This document shows, piece after piece, positions 40,902 to 48,963 of a DNA stretch of 54,497 nucleotides. The translations under genes and the position numbers were made by a program. Within the stretch, counting starts at the first letter, position 1, and each line of letters opens with the position of its first letter. The stretch is taken from assembly GCA_003137095.1 (NCBI GenBank), contig PLET01000101.1, positions 120,849 to 175,345 of the forward strand, given 5' to 3'. The notes under the pieces are model-generated. The model was not told the DNA's origin. It searched no databases and saw only the letters and a program-made list of their open reading frames with translations. The stretch is from Gammaproteobacteria bacterium. GTDB lineage: Bacteria; Pseudomonadota; Gammaproteobacteria; Steroidobacterales; Steroidobacteraceae.

Positions 40902-41846
40902 ATGCAAGCTCTCGTCCTCCGCCAGCTCATGAAGAAGTACAAGAACGGCGTCCAGGCGCTGAAGGGCATCGATCTCGCGGTGGATGAAGGCGATTTCTTT
41001 GCATTGCTCGGACCGAACGGCGCCGGCAAGACCACCGTCATCGGCATCGTCACCTCGCTCGTCAACAAGACCAGCGGCGTGGTCGAGGTGTTCGGCCACG
41101 ACATCGACCGTGAACTCGAGGTGGCCAAGTCCTGCATCGGTATCGTGCCGCAGGAGATCAACTTCAACCAATTCGAGAGCGTCTTCACCATCGTGGTGAA
41201 CCAGGCCGGCTTCTACGGCGTGGACCGGCCGATCGCCAAGCAGCGGGCCGAGAAGTACCTGAAGCAGCTGCAGCTGTGGGAGCGGCGCGACTCGATCGCC
41301 CGTTCCCTGTCCGGCGGCATGAAGCGCCGCCTGATGATCGCACGGGCCCTGATGCACGAGCCTCAACTTCTCATCTTGGACGAACCAACGGCGGGTGTGG
41401 ACATCGAGGTGCGCAGAACCATGTGGGAATTCCTGCGCAACATCAATGATCAAGGCACCACCATCATCCTCACCACCCATTATCTGGAGGAGGCCGAGAA
41501 CCTGTGCCGCAACGTCGCGATCATCGACCACGGCAGGATCATCGAGCGCGACAGCATGGCGAACGTGCTGCGCAAGCTGCAAAAGGAGATTTTCGTTTTC
41601 AATCTTCGGGACGCCAGAACCACGCCGCCGCAGCTGCCCGGATTCAGGTGCACGCTGCCGGAGGCACACACGCTCGAGGTGGAGGTGTCAAGGGGCCAGA
41701 ATCTGAACGAGATCTTCGGACGCCTGTCGGCCGAGGGCATCGAGGTCGACAGCATGCGCAACAAGGTGAACCGGCTCGAGGAGATGTTCATCCGTTTGGT
41801 GGACACCGAAGCGAAGAGCGCGGCCGCCGCCGGGCGCACGCCGTGA
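40902..41846 (+). CDS. yadG: ABC transporter ATP-binding protein (YadG type)
   Basis: The 314-residue ATPase has Walker A LGPNGAGKTT, signature LSGGMKRRL, Walker B LLILDEPTAGVD and the H-loop TTHYLEEAE. The C-terminal extension is of the kind seen in drug and polysaccharide exporters. It pairs with the integral permease that follows; the stop and next start overlap (GTGA). Substrate unknown. Confidence 0.93.
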   Translation: MQALVLRQLMKKYKNGVQALKGIDLAVDEGDFFALLGPNGAGKTTVIGIVTSLVNKTSGVVEVFGHDIDRELEVAKSCIGIVPQEINFNQFESVFTIVVNQAGFYGVDRPIAKQRAEKYLKQLQLWERRDSIARSLSGGMKRRLMIARALMHEPQLLILDEPTAGVDIEVRRTMWEFLRNINDQGTTIILTTHYLEEAENLCRNVAIIDHGRIIERDSMANVLRKLQKEIFVFNLRDARTTPPQLPGFRCTLPEAHTLEVEVSRGQNLNEIFGRLSAEGIEVDSMRNKVNRLEEMFIRLVDTEAKSAAAAGRTP

Positions 41847-42631
41847 ACGCACCGGCATCGCGTGGCCGCACCGACTGGATCGGCTTCAAGACCATCATCA
41901 TCCGCGAGTTCTCGCGCATCGTGCGCATCTGGGGCCAGACCATCCTGCCGCCGGCGGTGACCGCCACGCTGTATTTCATCATCTTCGGCAGCCTGATCGG
42001 CAAACGGGTGGGGCAGGTGGGCGGTTATGACTATCTGCAGTTCATCGCCCCCGGGCTGATCATGATGACGGTGATCACCAACTCCTACGCCAATGTGGTG
42101 TCGTCGTTTTTCGGAGCCAAATTCGGCAAGCACCTCGAGGAGCTCCTGGTCTCGCCCTTGCCGAATTGGCTGATCGTCTCCGGATACACGGCTGGCGGCA
42201 TGTTGCGCGGGGTGCTGGTCGGCGCGGTGGTCACCGTGGTGGCGCTGTGCTTCACGCGCCTCGCCGTACAACACGTGTTCGCGATCATCTCGGCGGTGCT
42301 GCTCACCAGTCTGGTGTTTTCGCTCGGCGGATTCATCAACGCCATGTTCGCCAAGAACTTCGACCAGATTTCCTGGTTCCCCACCTTCGTACTGACGCCG
42401 CTCACCTATCTGGGCGGCGTGTTCTATTCCGTCAGAATGCTGCCCGATTGGGCGCAAATGGCCTCGCACGCCAATCCCATCCTGTACATGGTCAGCGCCT
42501 TCCGCTTCGGCTTTCTCGGCACCTCGGACGTCAATCTCGGTCTGGCGTATCTGATCATGGTGGCCGCCGCGGTGCTGATGTTCTCGCTCGCGGTCACGCT
42601 GATGCACCGCGGCGCCGGCATCCGCGAATGA
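41843..42631 (+). CDS. yadH: ABC-2 type transporter permease (YadH type)
   Basis: The start is the GTG overlapping the preceding stop (262 residues). Six membrane segments are visible, including TILPPAVTATLYFIIFGSLI, FIAPGLIMMTVITNSYANVV, LVGAVVTVVALCF and ISAVLLTSLVFSLGGFI. The ABC-2 signature region WFPTFVLTPLTYLGGVFYSV is present. It should form the membrane half of the exporter with the ATPase. It is followed by an M28 peptidase 32 bases on. Confidence 0.93.
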   Translation: MNAPASRGRTDWIGFKTIIIREFSRIVRIWGQTILPPAVTATLYFIIFGSLIGKRVGQVGGYDYLQFIAPGLIMMTVITNSYANVVSSFFGAKFGKHLEELLVSPLPNWLIVSGYTAGGMLRGVLVGAVVTVVALCFTRLAVQHVFAIISAVLLTSLVFSLGGFINAMFAKNFDQISWFPTFVLTPLTYLGGVFYSVRMLPDWAQMASHANPILYMVSAFRFGFLGTSDVNLGLAYLIMVAAAVLMFSLAVTLMHRGAGIRE

Positions 42632-42663
42632 ACGCTGCGCGCCCGACCCGAGGAGAACACCGC

Positions 42664-44943
42664 ATGTTTCCTGCATCGATGCGCCGGCTTGCCCGCCTTG
42701 CCCGGCTGGGGGCGCTGCTCGCCGCGACGTCGGCCGCGATGGCCGCCCCGCGGGGCGCCTCGACCGGCGACATGGAGGGATTTTCCCCGTCCGCGGCGGC
42801 GGTCGAGGCGGCGCTCGAACAGCGCTTCGACGCCGGCCTGTCCGCCCAGGAGCAGCGCGACTGGATGCAAAGCATGTCCTCGGAGCCGAATCACGTGGGC
42901 AGCGCGCACGACAAGGCGAACGCCGAGTTCATGCTGCGCAAATTCCGCGAATGGGGATGGGATGCATCAATCGAGACCTTCATGGTGCTGTACCCGACTC
43001 CGCGCGACCTCGCGGTCGAACTCGTGGCTCCGACGCACTTCTCGGCGCGGCTGCGCGAGCCGCCGGTGGAGGGCGATGCCACGTCCGAAAAGACCCGCGA
43101 TGAGCTGCCCCCTTACAACGTCTACGGCGCCGACGGCGACATCACCGCGGAATTGGTGTACGTCAATCAAGGCACGCTGGAGGATTACAAGGAGCTCGAT
43201 CGCCAGGGCGTGAGCGTCAAGGGGCGCATCGTCATCGTGCGCTACGGCGGCGGCTGGCGCGGCTTGAAACCGAAGCTCGCCTACGAGCACGGTGCTGTCG
43301 GCTGTCTGATCTTCTCCGATCCGCGCGACGACGGATACGGCGCCGGCGACGTCTACCCCAAGGGCGGCTACCGGCCCCCCGATGGCGTGCAACGCGGTTC
43401 GGTGCAGGACATGACTCTCTACAGCGGCGATCCGTTGACACCGGGCATGGGCGCGACACCGGGCGCCAAGCGGTTGACGCGTGCCGAGGCGAAGACCCTC
43501 ATGAAGATTCCGGTGCTGCCTATTTCGTACGCGGACGCCGAACCGCTGTTGGCGGCACTGGGCGGGCGCGTGGCGCCGCCTGCCTGGCGCGGCGGTCTGG
43601 CGCTCACCTATCATCTGGGGCCTGGACCGGCGAAGGTGCGCCTGAAAGTGTTGTCGGATTGGAACCAGAAACCGATCTACGACGTGATCGCGACCCTGCG
43701 CGGCGCGGTCGAACCGGACCGCTGGATCATCCGGGGCAATCATCACGACGCCTGGGTGTTCGGAGCGACCGATCCGCTGTCGGGAAACGTCGCCCTGATG
43801 TCCGAGGCCGAGGCCATCGGCAAGCTCGCAGCGCAGGGTTGGCGTCCACGCCGCTCGATCGTGTACACGAGCTGGGACGGCGAGGAGCCGGGATTGCTGG
43901 GCTCGACCGAATGGGTCGAAACGCATGCGGCGGAACTGAAGGCCAAGGCGGCGCTGTACATCAACTCCGACACCAACGGCCGCGGTCTGATCTCGGTCGA
44001 GGGCAGCCACGGCCTGCGGCACTTCGCGAGCCAGGTGGCACGCGACGTCGGGGATCCGGAAACCGGCGTCAGCGTGCTGGCGCGCTCGCTGGCCGCCGAG
44101 CGGGTTCAGAGCTACGAGGGCGGCGGCCGTCCCGCCGACGGCAGCGGCGACCTGCCGCTCGGGGCGCTCGGCTCGGGCTCCGATTACACGCCGTTTCTGC
44201 AGCATCTCGGCATCAACTCGCTGAATCTGGGATTCGGCGGCGAAACGCAATACGGGGTGTATCACTCTGCCTACGACTCGTTCGACCATTTTCGCCGCTT
44301 CGGGGATCCGACCTTCGAGTACGGCGTCGCGCTCGCCAAGGTGTCCGGTCGGCTGGTGCTGCGCGCTGCGCAGGCAGAACTGCTGCCGGAACGCGCTGCA
44401 GACTTCGCGAATTCCGTCGGAGTATTCACCGAGGAGCTGCACAAACTGGCGGACGGCATGCGCGCGAGCAGCCGTGAACTCGACCAGTTGCTGGACGATG
44501 GCGTCTTCGGGCCGGCGACCGACCCGTCGCGGCCGCGGACGGCACCGCAGCGCGAAAGCGCGGTGCCCTTTCTCGAATTCGCGGAACTGGACACCGCCGT
44601 CGAGAAACTAAAGCAGAGTGCGAAGGCCTTCGACATCGAGTACCTGCGGCTCTGCTCCGCCGCCGATGCCGGCGCTGCGCTCGAGCGTGAGCGCATGAAC
44701 GCGGCATTGACGAGTCTGGAGCAGACGCTGCTCGATGCGCGCGGCCTTCCCGGGCGCGCCTGGTACCAGCACATGATCTTTGCACCGGGCGCGCACACCG
44801 GCTACGGTGCGAAGACCCTCCCCGGGATCCGCGAGGCCATCGAGGACCGCCGGTGGAACGAGGCGAATCAATACGTCGGCATCGTGGCGCACGCCCTGAA
44901 TGCCTACGGTGCGCGGCTTGATGCGGCAATCGCAGCGCAGTAA
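42664..44943 (+). CDS. Secreted M28 metallopeptidase (glutamate carboxypeptidase II-like)
   Basis: The ATG at 42664 follows GAGGAGAAC closely and gives a signal peptide (LARLGALLAATSAAMA) and 759 residues; an ATG at 42628 overlaps the permease stop but lacks such a site. The order is protease-associated domain, peptidase M28 and transferrin-receptor-like dimerisation domain. Zinc and catalytic residues align with human GCPII: His360 and Asp370 (NHHDAWVFGATDP), Glu407/Glu408 (WDGEEPGLLGSTEW), Asp436 (YINSDTN) and His534 (GVYHSAYDS). It likely trims peptides in the periplasm. Substrate unknown. Confidence 0.93.
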   Translation: MFPASMRRLARLARLGALLAATSAAMAAPRGASTGDMEGFSPSAAAVEAALEQRFDAGLSAQEQRDWMQSMSSEPNHVGSAHDKANAEFMLRKFREWGWDASIETFMVLYPTPRDLAVELVAPTHFSARLREPPVEGDATSEKTRDELPPYNVYGADGDITAELVYVNQGTLEDYKELDRQGVSVKGRIVIVRYGGGWRGLKPKLAYEHGAVGCLIFSDPRDDGYGAGDVYPKGGYRPPDGVQRGSVQDMTLYSGDPLTPGMGATPGAKRLTRAEAKTLMKIPVLPISYADAEPLLAALGGRVAPPAWRGGLALTYHLGPGPAKVRLKVLSDWNQKPIYDVIATLRGAVEPDRWIIRGNHHDAWVFGATDPLSGNVALMSEAEAIGKLAAQGWRPRRSIVYTSWDGEEPGLLGSTEWVETHAAELKAKAALYINSDTNGRGLISVEGSHGLRHFASQVARDVGDPETGVSVLARSLAAERVQSYEGGGRPADGSGDLPLGALGSGSDYTPFLQHLGINSLNLGFGGETQYGVYHSAYDSFDHFRRFGDPTFEYGVALAKVSGRLVLRAAQAELLPERAADFANSVGVFTEELHKLADGMRASSRELDQLLDDGVFGPATDPSRPRTAPQRESAVPFLEFAELDTAVEKLKQSAKAFDIEYLRLCSAADAGAALERERMNAALTSLEQTLLDARGLPGRAWYQHMIFAPGAHTGYGAKTLPGIREAIEDRRWNEANQYVGIVAHALNAYGARLDAAIAAQ

Positions 44944-44970
44944 TGCGCCGCCATGGGCGGTGCATCGGAT

Positions 44971-44976
44971 TATAAT
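44971..44976 (+). promoter_or_regulatory. -10 box TATAAT upstream of the small protein gene
   Basis: A perfect TATAAT lies 56 bases before the ATG at 45032. No recognisable -35 box is seen 16-18 bases before it. It may serve the small protein and the following response regulator. Confidence 0.45.
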
Positions 44977-45031
44977 CGGCCCATGAGTCGTGTATGGTGC
45001 CAAACGACGTTGGATCACTGGAAGGAGTTGC

Positions 45032-45247
45032 ATGATGACTGAAGAGAAGCAGCAAAAGTTCACGGCCAAGGTGCGTCGCGGACTCACGTGGGTATATGGC
45101 GTCGCGAGCGCCGAACTCGCGAAGAAAAAGGCCGAGACCACCGGCGTCAGGATCGAGGGCTTCACCGCGAGTGAACTGGCCGATGTCGAGTCGGCGCTCA
45201 CGTGGATCGAGCAGAACAAGGAATCCAAGAGTTCCGAGAACGCCTGA
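45032..45247 (+). CDS. Small hypothetical protein (71 residues)
   Basis: AAGGAG lies seven bases before the ATG, which makes the start clear. The acidic-basic product (MMTEEKQQKFTAKVRRGLTW) has a central tryptophan and a second half of charged helices. No signal, no membrane segment and no known domain. It lies 65 bases before the membrane-bound response regulator and is likely co-transcribed with it; a regulatory partner role is conceivable but not shown. Confidence 0.75.
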   Translation: MMTEEKQQKFTAKVRRGLTWVYGVASAELAKKKAETTGVRIEGFTASELADVESALTWIEQNKESKSSENA

Positions 45248-45312
45248 CGAACGCGTGGGCGCGCGGCGCCCGGTGACGGTTGGCGCCTGGAGGACTGCGT
45301 TACACTAACGAC

Positions 45313-46722
45313 ATGGCCCCCAAACGTGCACTCATCGTGGATGATTCGAATTCCGCGCGCGTCATCTTGAGCCGGATGCTCGAGAAATACGACCTCGAAG
45401 TGGACATGGCGGAATCGGCCGAGCTGGCGATCGAATATCTGAAGCACAATCGGCCGGACGCGATCTTCATGGATCACCTGATGCCCGGGATGGACGGGCT
45501 GCAGGCCGTGCAGGCGATCAAGAGCAACCCACAGACCGCCATGATCCCGATCATGATGTACACCTCGCAGGCGGGCGAGCTGTACGTCGGCCAGGCGCGC
45601 GCGCTGGGCGCGATGGGTGTCCTGCCGAAGCAAGTGCGTCCGGTGGACGTCTCCAAGGTGCTGTACGAGCTGCATCTGCTGCCCGACCGGCGCGACGAAG
45701 CGGAACCGGCGCTGCGGCCGGTGACGCTCGAGGCGACGGTCTCGAGAGCCGCGACGGCCGCCGCGGCGCCGCGGCCCACCGTGGCGGCGGCCGGGCCGCC
45801 GGCCGAAACGCCGCCCGCCGGCGGCGTGCATTGGGGCCGGCGGCTCGAGCAGATGACCAAGGAACAGACCGTGGATCTGCGCCGTTTCATCGTGGCGAGC
45901 CTCGACAGCTTTGCCGGCCGGATCGTGAGCGAATTGCGTGATGCCGCGCCGCCCGAGTCCCCCGCCCCGCCGGCGCCACCGGTGATCGATCCGCGGCCTG
46001 CGCCGCAGCCGCCGTGGACCTGGCTGGCCGTGCTGGCCGCACTCGCGGCTGCGGGCGTCGCCGCGGTGTTTTTCTCGCTGTGGATGCTGGCGCGCAACGA
46101 ATTGGCCGAAGTCCGCGCCGAGGCGGCCGGACTGTCCTCGGCCAATGCGCAAATGAAGCGCGACCGGCAGGATCTTGCGGAGACGGTCAAGGACCTGACG
46201 AACGATCTGGCGGCGACGCCGGGGTCGGCGCCGCCGGCGGCATCCGCCGCGGCGCCGCTTGCCGCCACGCGATTCGAGACCGTGCCGTATGGCGAGATAC
46301 CCTTCGATCGCAGCCGCTTCGATGCGTTGCGCGACCTGGTGGCCAAACTCCAGGCCCAGGGATTTCACGGCGTGATCAAGGTCACCAGCATGGCCGGCAT
46401 GTTCTGCCTCAGCGGCAATGCGGCCGAGGGCTATTCGACGGCGAGCGCCGCGTTGCCGGTGGGCAAGTGCGATGTCATCGGCAATCCCTTCGAGGATTCC
46501 CTGTCCGCACAGCAGCGCCAATCCGTGGCGTTCGCGAATCTGGTCGCGAGCGTACGCCAGCGCACCGCGGGCGCCATTTCAGTGGTCATGGAAAACCCCG
46601 GGAATTCGCGAGCGACATATCCCTACCCGGTGCGCAGCGAAACCCTGACGGCGGGCGAATGGAATCGGGCGGCGTCCGCCAACAATCGCGTCGAATTTGC
46701 CCTGGAACCCGCCGGCCAGTAG
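45313..46722 (+). CDS. Membrane-spanning response regulator: receiver, TM, periplasmic OmpA-like domain
   Basis: The 469-residue protein begins with a CheY-like receiver (about 4-122). All key residues are present: Asp10, Asp11, phospho-acceptor Asp54 (FMDHLMPGMDG), Thr84 and Lys106. After an Ala/Pro linker and an amphipathic helix, one membrane segment follows (WTWLAVLAALAAAGVAAVFF, from about 235), then a coiled coil (about 260-300). The C-terminal domain (about 320-465) ends ANNRVEFAL, like the NRRVEI close of OmpA-type domains, and has Cys366 and Cys386. Receivers are normally in soluble proteins; a phospho-signal here may be passed to the cell wall. The OmpA-like reading is tentative. 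Confidence 0.85.
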   Translation: MAPKRALIVDDSNSARVILSRMLEKYDLEVDMAESAELAIEYLKHNRPDAIFMDHLMPGMDGLQAVQAIKSNPQTAMIPIMMYTSQAGELYVGQARALGAMGVLPKQVRPVDVSKVLYELHLLPDRRDEAEPALRPVTLEATVSRAATAAAAPRPTVAAAGPPAETPPAGGVHWGRRLEQMTKEQTVDLRRFIVASLDSFAGRIVSELRDAAPPESPAPPAPPVIDPRPAPQPPWTWLAVLAALAAAGVAAVFFSLWMLARNELAEVRAEAAGLSSANAQMKRDRQDLAETVKDLTNDLAATPGSAPPAASAAAPLAATRFETVPYGEIPFDRSRFDALRDLVAKLQAQGFHGVIKVTSMAGMFCLSGNAAEGYSTASAALPVGKCDVIGNPFEDSLSAQQRQSVAFANLVASVRQRTAGAISVVMENPGNSRATYPYPVRSETLTAGEWNRAASANNRVEFALEPAGQ

Positions 46723-46726
46723 ACCG

Positions 46727-47545
46727 TCAGAAGGCGACCCGGACGAAGAGTTCAGGACCCCTGCCGTCGAATTCGAACTGTCCGGACTGGTTGGATTGGG
46801 AGGAGGCCAGTCGGACCCTCACGAGGTCGTAGCCCAGCGCGAAGGACACATTCGGACGAAAGCGATACAACGCATCGAGCTCATACACACCGAGCGAGCC
46901 GTTCAAATCGCTCACCGACACCCGCAGGTATTGCGCGCGGCCGTCCAGGTAGAAGCGCCTGCTCAACACCCAGGTGGCGTCGATACCCAGAGCCGGATAG
47001 GGGCCCGCCAGGTCCTCGCTCTGGTCCAGATTCAGGGTCTGAGTCTGGACCCGGGCCCGCGCAGAGATGTCGACGATATTGACGCCGAGCGTGCCGGCAA
47101 TCTCCAGATTCTGGCGGTGCACGAAGGAATAACCATAGGTGATGCCGATCAGTTCGAGGTTCAGGTCGGTTTGCACGGGATAGCCGGGCTGCAGGGTGAC
47201 GTTGCCGAACTCGATGGGCTGCGCGGTGGCCAGCGTCTTCTGGTCACTGCGATCCAGGGTGAAATAATCGAAGCGCAGCCGGTTGTCCTCGCCGACGCGT
47301 ACCATCGCCTGAAACTTCGGTTCGATCCGCGAGTTATCGAGGCCCAATTCGCCCTCGCCATCGACCACGGTGCCCGGTGCGCCAGCATCGGTGTCCACGC
47401 GCAGGGTGGTCTTGGCCTTGGTTTGCATGATGCCGAGCGACAGGCGTACGCGCTCCTCGGTCGGGCTGATGTAGTCGTCGGCGCGGGCGAGGCCCGCCGC
47501 CAGCGCCAGCACGGACGCCAGCACATAAATGGCATTCTTGGTCAT
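46727..47545 (-). CDS. Outer-membrane beta-barrel protein
   Basis: GGGAG precedes the ATG at 47545, which gives signal peptide MTKNAIYVLASVLALAAGLARA and 272 residues. The mature part alternates in many strands (RVRLSLGIMQTKAKTTLRV, LRFDYFTLDR, FYLDGRAQYLRVSV, VSFALGYDLVRVRLA) and ends ELFVRVAF, the Phe-terminated close of an outer-membrane protein. Ligand unknown. It converges on the response regulator with four bases between stops. Confidence 0.85.
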   Translation of the reverse strand: MTKNAIYVLASVLALAAGLARADDYISPTEERVRLSLGIMQTKAKTTLRVDTDAGAPGTVVDGEGELGLDNSRIEPKFQAMVRVGEDNRLRFDYFTLDRSDQKTLATAQPIEFGNVTLQPGYPVQTDLNLELIGITYGYSFVHRQNLEIAGTLGVNIVDISARARVQTQTLNLDQSEDLAGPYPALGIDATWVLSRRFYLDGRAQYLRVSVSDLNGSLGVYELDALYRFRPNVSFALGYDLVRVRLASSQSNQSGQFEFDGRGPELFVRVAF

Positions 47546-47603
47546 TGCACTCCCGGAACCAGCAAGTCGGGCGACTAGGATGCGACAACGCGGCCGAACA
47601 CAC

Positions 47604-47634
47604 AAAAAAAGCCCGTTTGTCGCCAATCGCAAAC
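47604..47634 (-). terminator. Possible terminator after the bactofilin gene
   Basis: On the minus strand GTTTG-CG-ATTGG-CG-A-CAAAC forms a stem with one bulge, and seven T follow four bases later. It lies directly after the bactofilin stop. The stem is short, so the call is moderate. Confidence 0.4.
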
Positions 47635-47636
47635 AA

Positions 47637-48053
47637 TCAAGTCGTGGGGATGCGCTTTTCCACGAAGTGCACCACGGACTCGCCGGAAGTGACTTCGATC
47701 TCGCCGTCGATGATGGCGCCCTTGGCGATCACCACGCTGCGCGCGCTGACCTTGCCGCGAACCACGGCGGTGTGGCCGATTTCGAGCTTGCCCTCGACCT
47801 TGAGGCTGCCGGTGATCTTGCCGGCGACGATCGCGGCCTGGGCCTGGATGTTGCCGCGCCAGATGCCGCTGACACCAAGGTTCAGGGCGCCGCCGAGCTC
47901 GCCGTCCCCCTGAATTTCGCCCGCCACGACGAATTGACCCCGGCCGCGCACATTCCCGACGACCACGGTGTCCGCGCCGATGAAGGTCGGGTCGGATGCC
48001 CGCTCCAGAAAGCGCCGCCCTTCGCCGGGGCCACCACCGTTCAGCTCGCTCAT
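47637..48053 (-). CDS. Bactofilin
   Basis: The 138-residue protein has a short disordered N-terminus. A right-handed beta-helical core of six-residue rungs follows (VVVGNVRGRGQFVVAGEIQGDGELGG, in line with the DUF583 pattern), and a charged tail ends it. Bactofilins polymerise into filaments that localise cell-wall or polar factors. I prefer the ATG at 48053, which follows AAGG. The SPOR lipoprotein gene is divergent, which suits a shared cell-wall theme. Confidence 0.9.
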   Translation of the reverse strand: MSELNGGGPGEGRRFLERASDPTFIGADTVVVGNVRGRGQFVVAGEIQGDGELGGALNLGVSGIWRGNIQAQAAIVAGKITGSLKVEGKLEIGHTAVVRGKVSARSVVIAKGAIIDGEIEVTSGESVVHFVEKRIPTT

Positions 48054-48159
48054 GATGCCTTCATACCCCATTCCGGGCGGCCGATGCTGTGACGAGCTTG
48101 GCGTCGCCGACATAATGCGAGAATCTAAGTAGAATGAACCGTCCGCCGATCAGAAGAGC

Positions 48160-48963
48160 ATGACAATGGCCATGAATAAAATCATTCCGGGAATCGTCTG
48201 CGCGATGGTATTGGTGGCGTCGGGCTGCAGCCGCCAGCAGAGCGACTGGGAAAAGGCGCGGGCCGCGAACACCACCGATTCGTACGAGCTGTTTCTGAAA
48301 AAATACCCCAGCGGCGAGTTCACGGCCCAGGCCCAGGCCCGGGTGAAGGAGCTTTACGAGGAGCGCGACTGGCAAAAGGCGCGCGACGCGGACACGCCGG
48401 AGGCCTATCAGGCCTTCTTGAAGCAATACCCCGAGGGCAAATGGACCGAAGAAGCCCGCATACGGGTGGAGAATTTCACGCTGGCACAGGCGCCCTCCGG
48501 AGCCCCGGCGGGCGCCGATGCCGCCCCTGCACCGGTTCCCGCCGCGGCGCCCACGACATCGGCGCCGCCCGCGGGCCCCGAGCCGACGCCCAAACCGCCG
48601 GTCAAGCCGCTGGGCAAGGCGCCGGTCAAGGCGTCTGCGAAGGCTGCGGCGAAAAGCATGGCCAAGGCCGCCGTGAAGAGCGCGTCGCCGGCCAAGGGCG
48701 GCTATGGCGTGCAGCTCGGCGCATTCGGATCGGGTGAAGCGGCGGCGAACAAGCACTGGTCGGAATTGCAGGCCAAATTCCCGGCGGCGCTCGGCACCTT
48801 GACTCCCCGGGTGACACCGGCAACGACGGCGAACGGCACGATTTACCGGCTGCAGGTGGCGGGTCTGTCCCGAAGTGGTGCGAGGTCGATCTGCAAGAGC
48901 CTCAAGGCCCAGGGCGAGGCTTGCGTGCTGGTCATTCCGCGGCGCGCAACTGGTCCAAAATGA
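48160..48963 (+). CDS. SPOR-domain lipoprotein with TPR-like repeats
   Basis: The 267-residue product has a lipoprotein signal (VLVASGCSRQQ, lipidated Cys after SG). Two near-identical blocks follow: DWEKARAANTTDSYELFLKKYPSGE and DWQKARDADTPEAYQAFLKQYPEGK. A Pro/Ala/Lys linker leads to a C-terminal SPOR domain (GYGVQLGAFGSGEAAANKHWSELQ) that binds denuded septal peptidoglycan. Three in-frame ATG codons (48160, 48166, 48172) are possible; AGAAG favours the first. Its end overlaps the convergent peptidase gene by 32 bases. Confidence 0.9.
   Translation: MTMAMNKIIPGIVCAMVLVASGCSRQQSDWEKARAANTTDSYELFLKKYPSGEFTAQAQARVKELYEERDWQKARDADTPEAYQAFLKQYPEGKWTEEARIRVENFTLAQAPSGAPAGADAAPAPVPAAAPTTSAPPAGPEPTPKPPVKPLGKAPVKASAKAAAKSMAKAAVKSASPAKGGYGVQLGAFGSGEAAANKHWSELQAKFPAALGTLTPRVTPATTANGTIYRLQVAGLSRSGARSICKSLKAQGEACVLVIPRRATGPK

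Noticed and set aside
48160..48963. Histone-like protein reading of the Lys/Ala linker
   Set aside because: The linker is part of a SPOR lipoprotein with a clear lipobox and SPOR domain.
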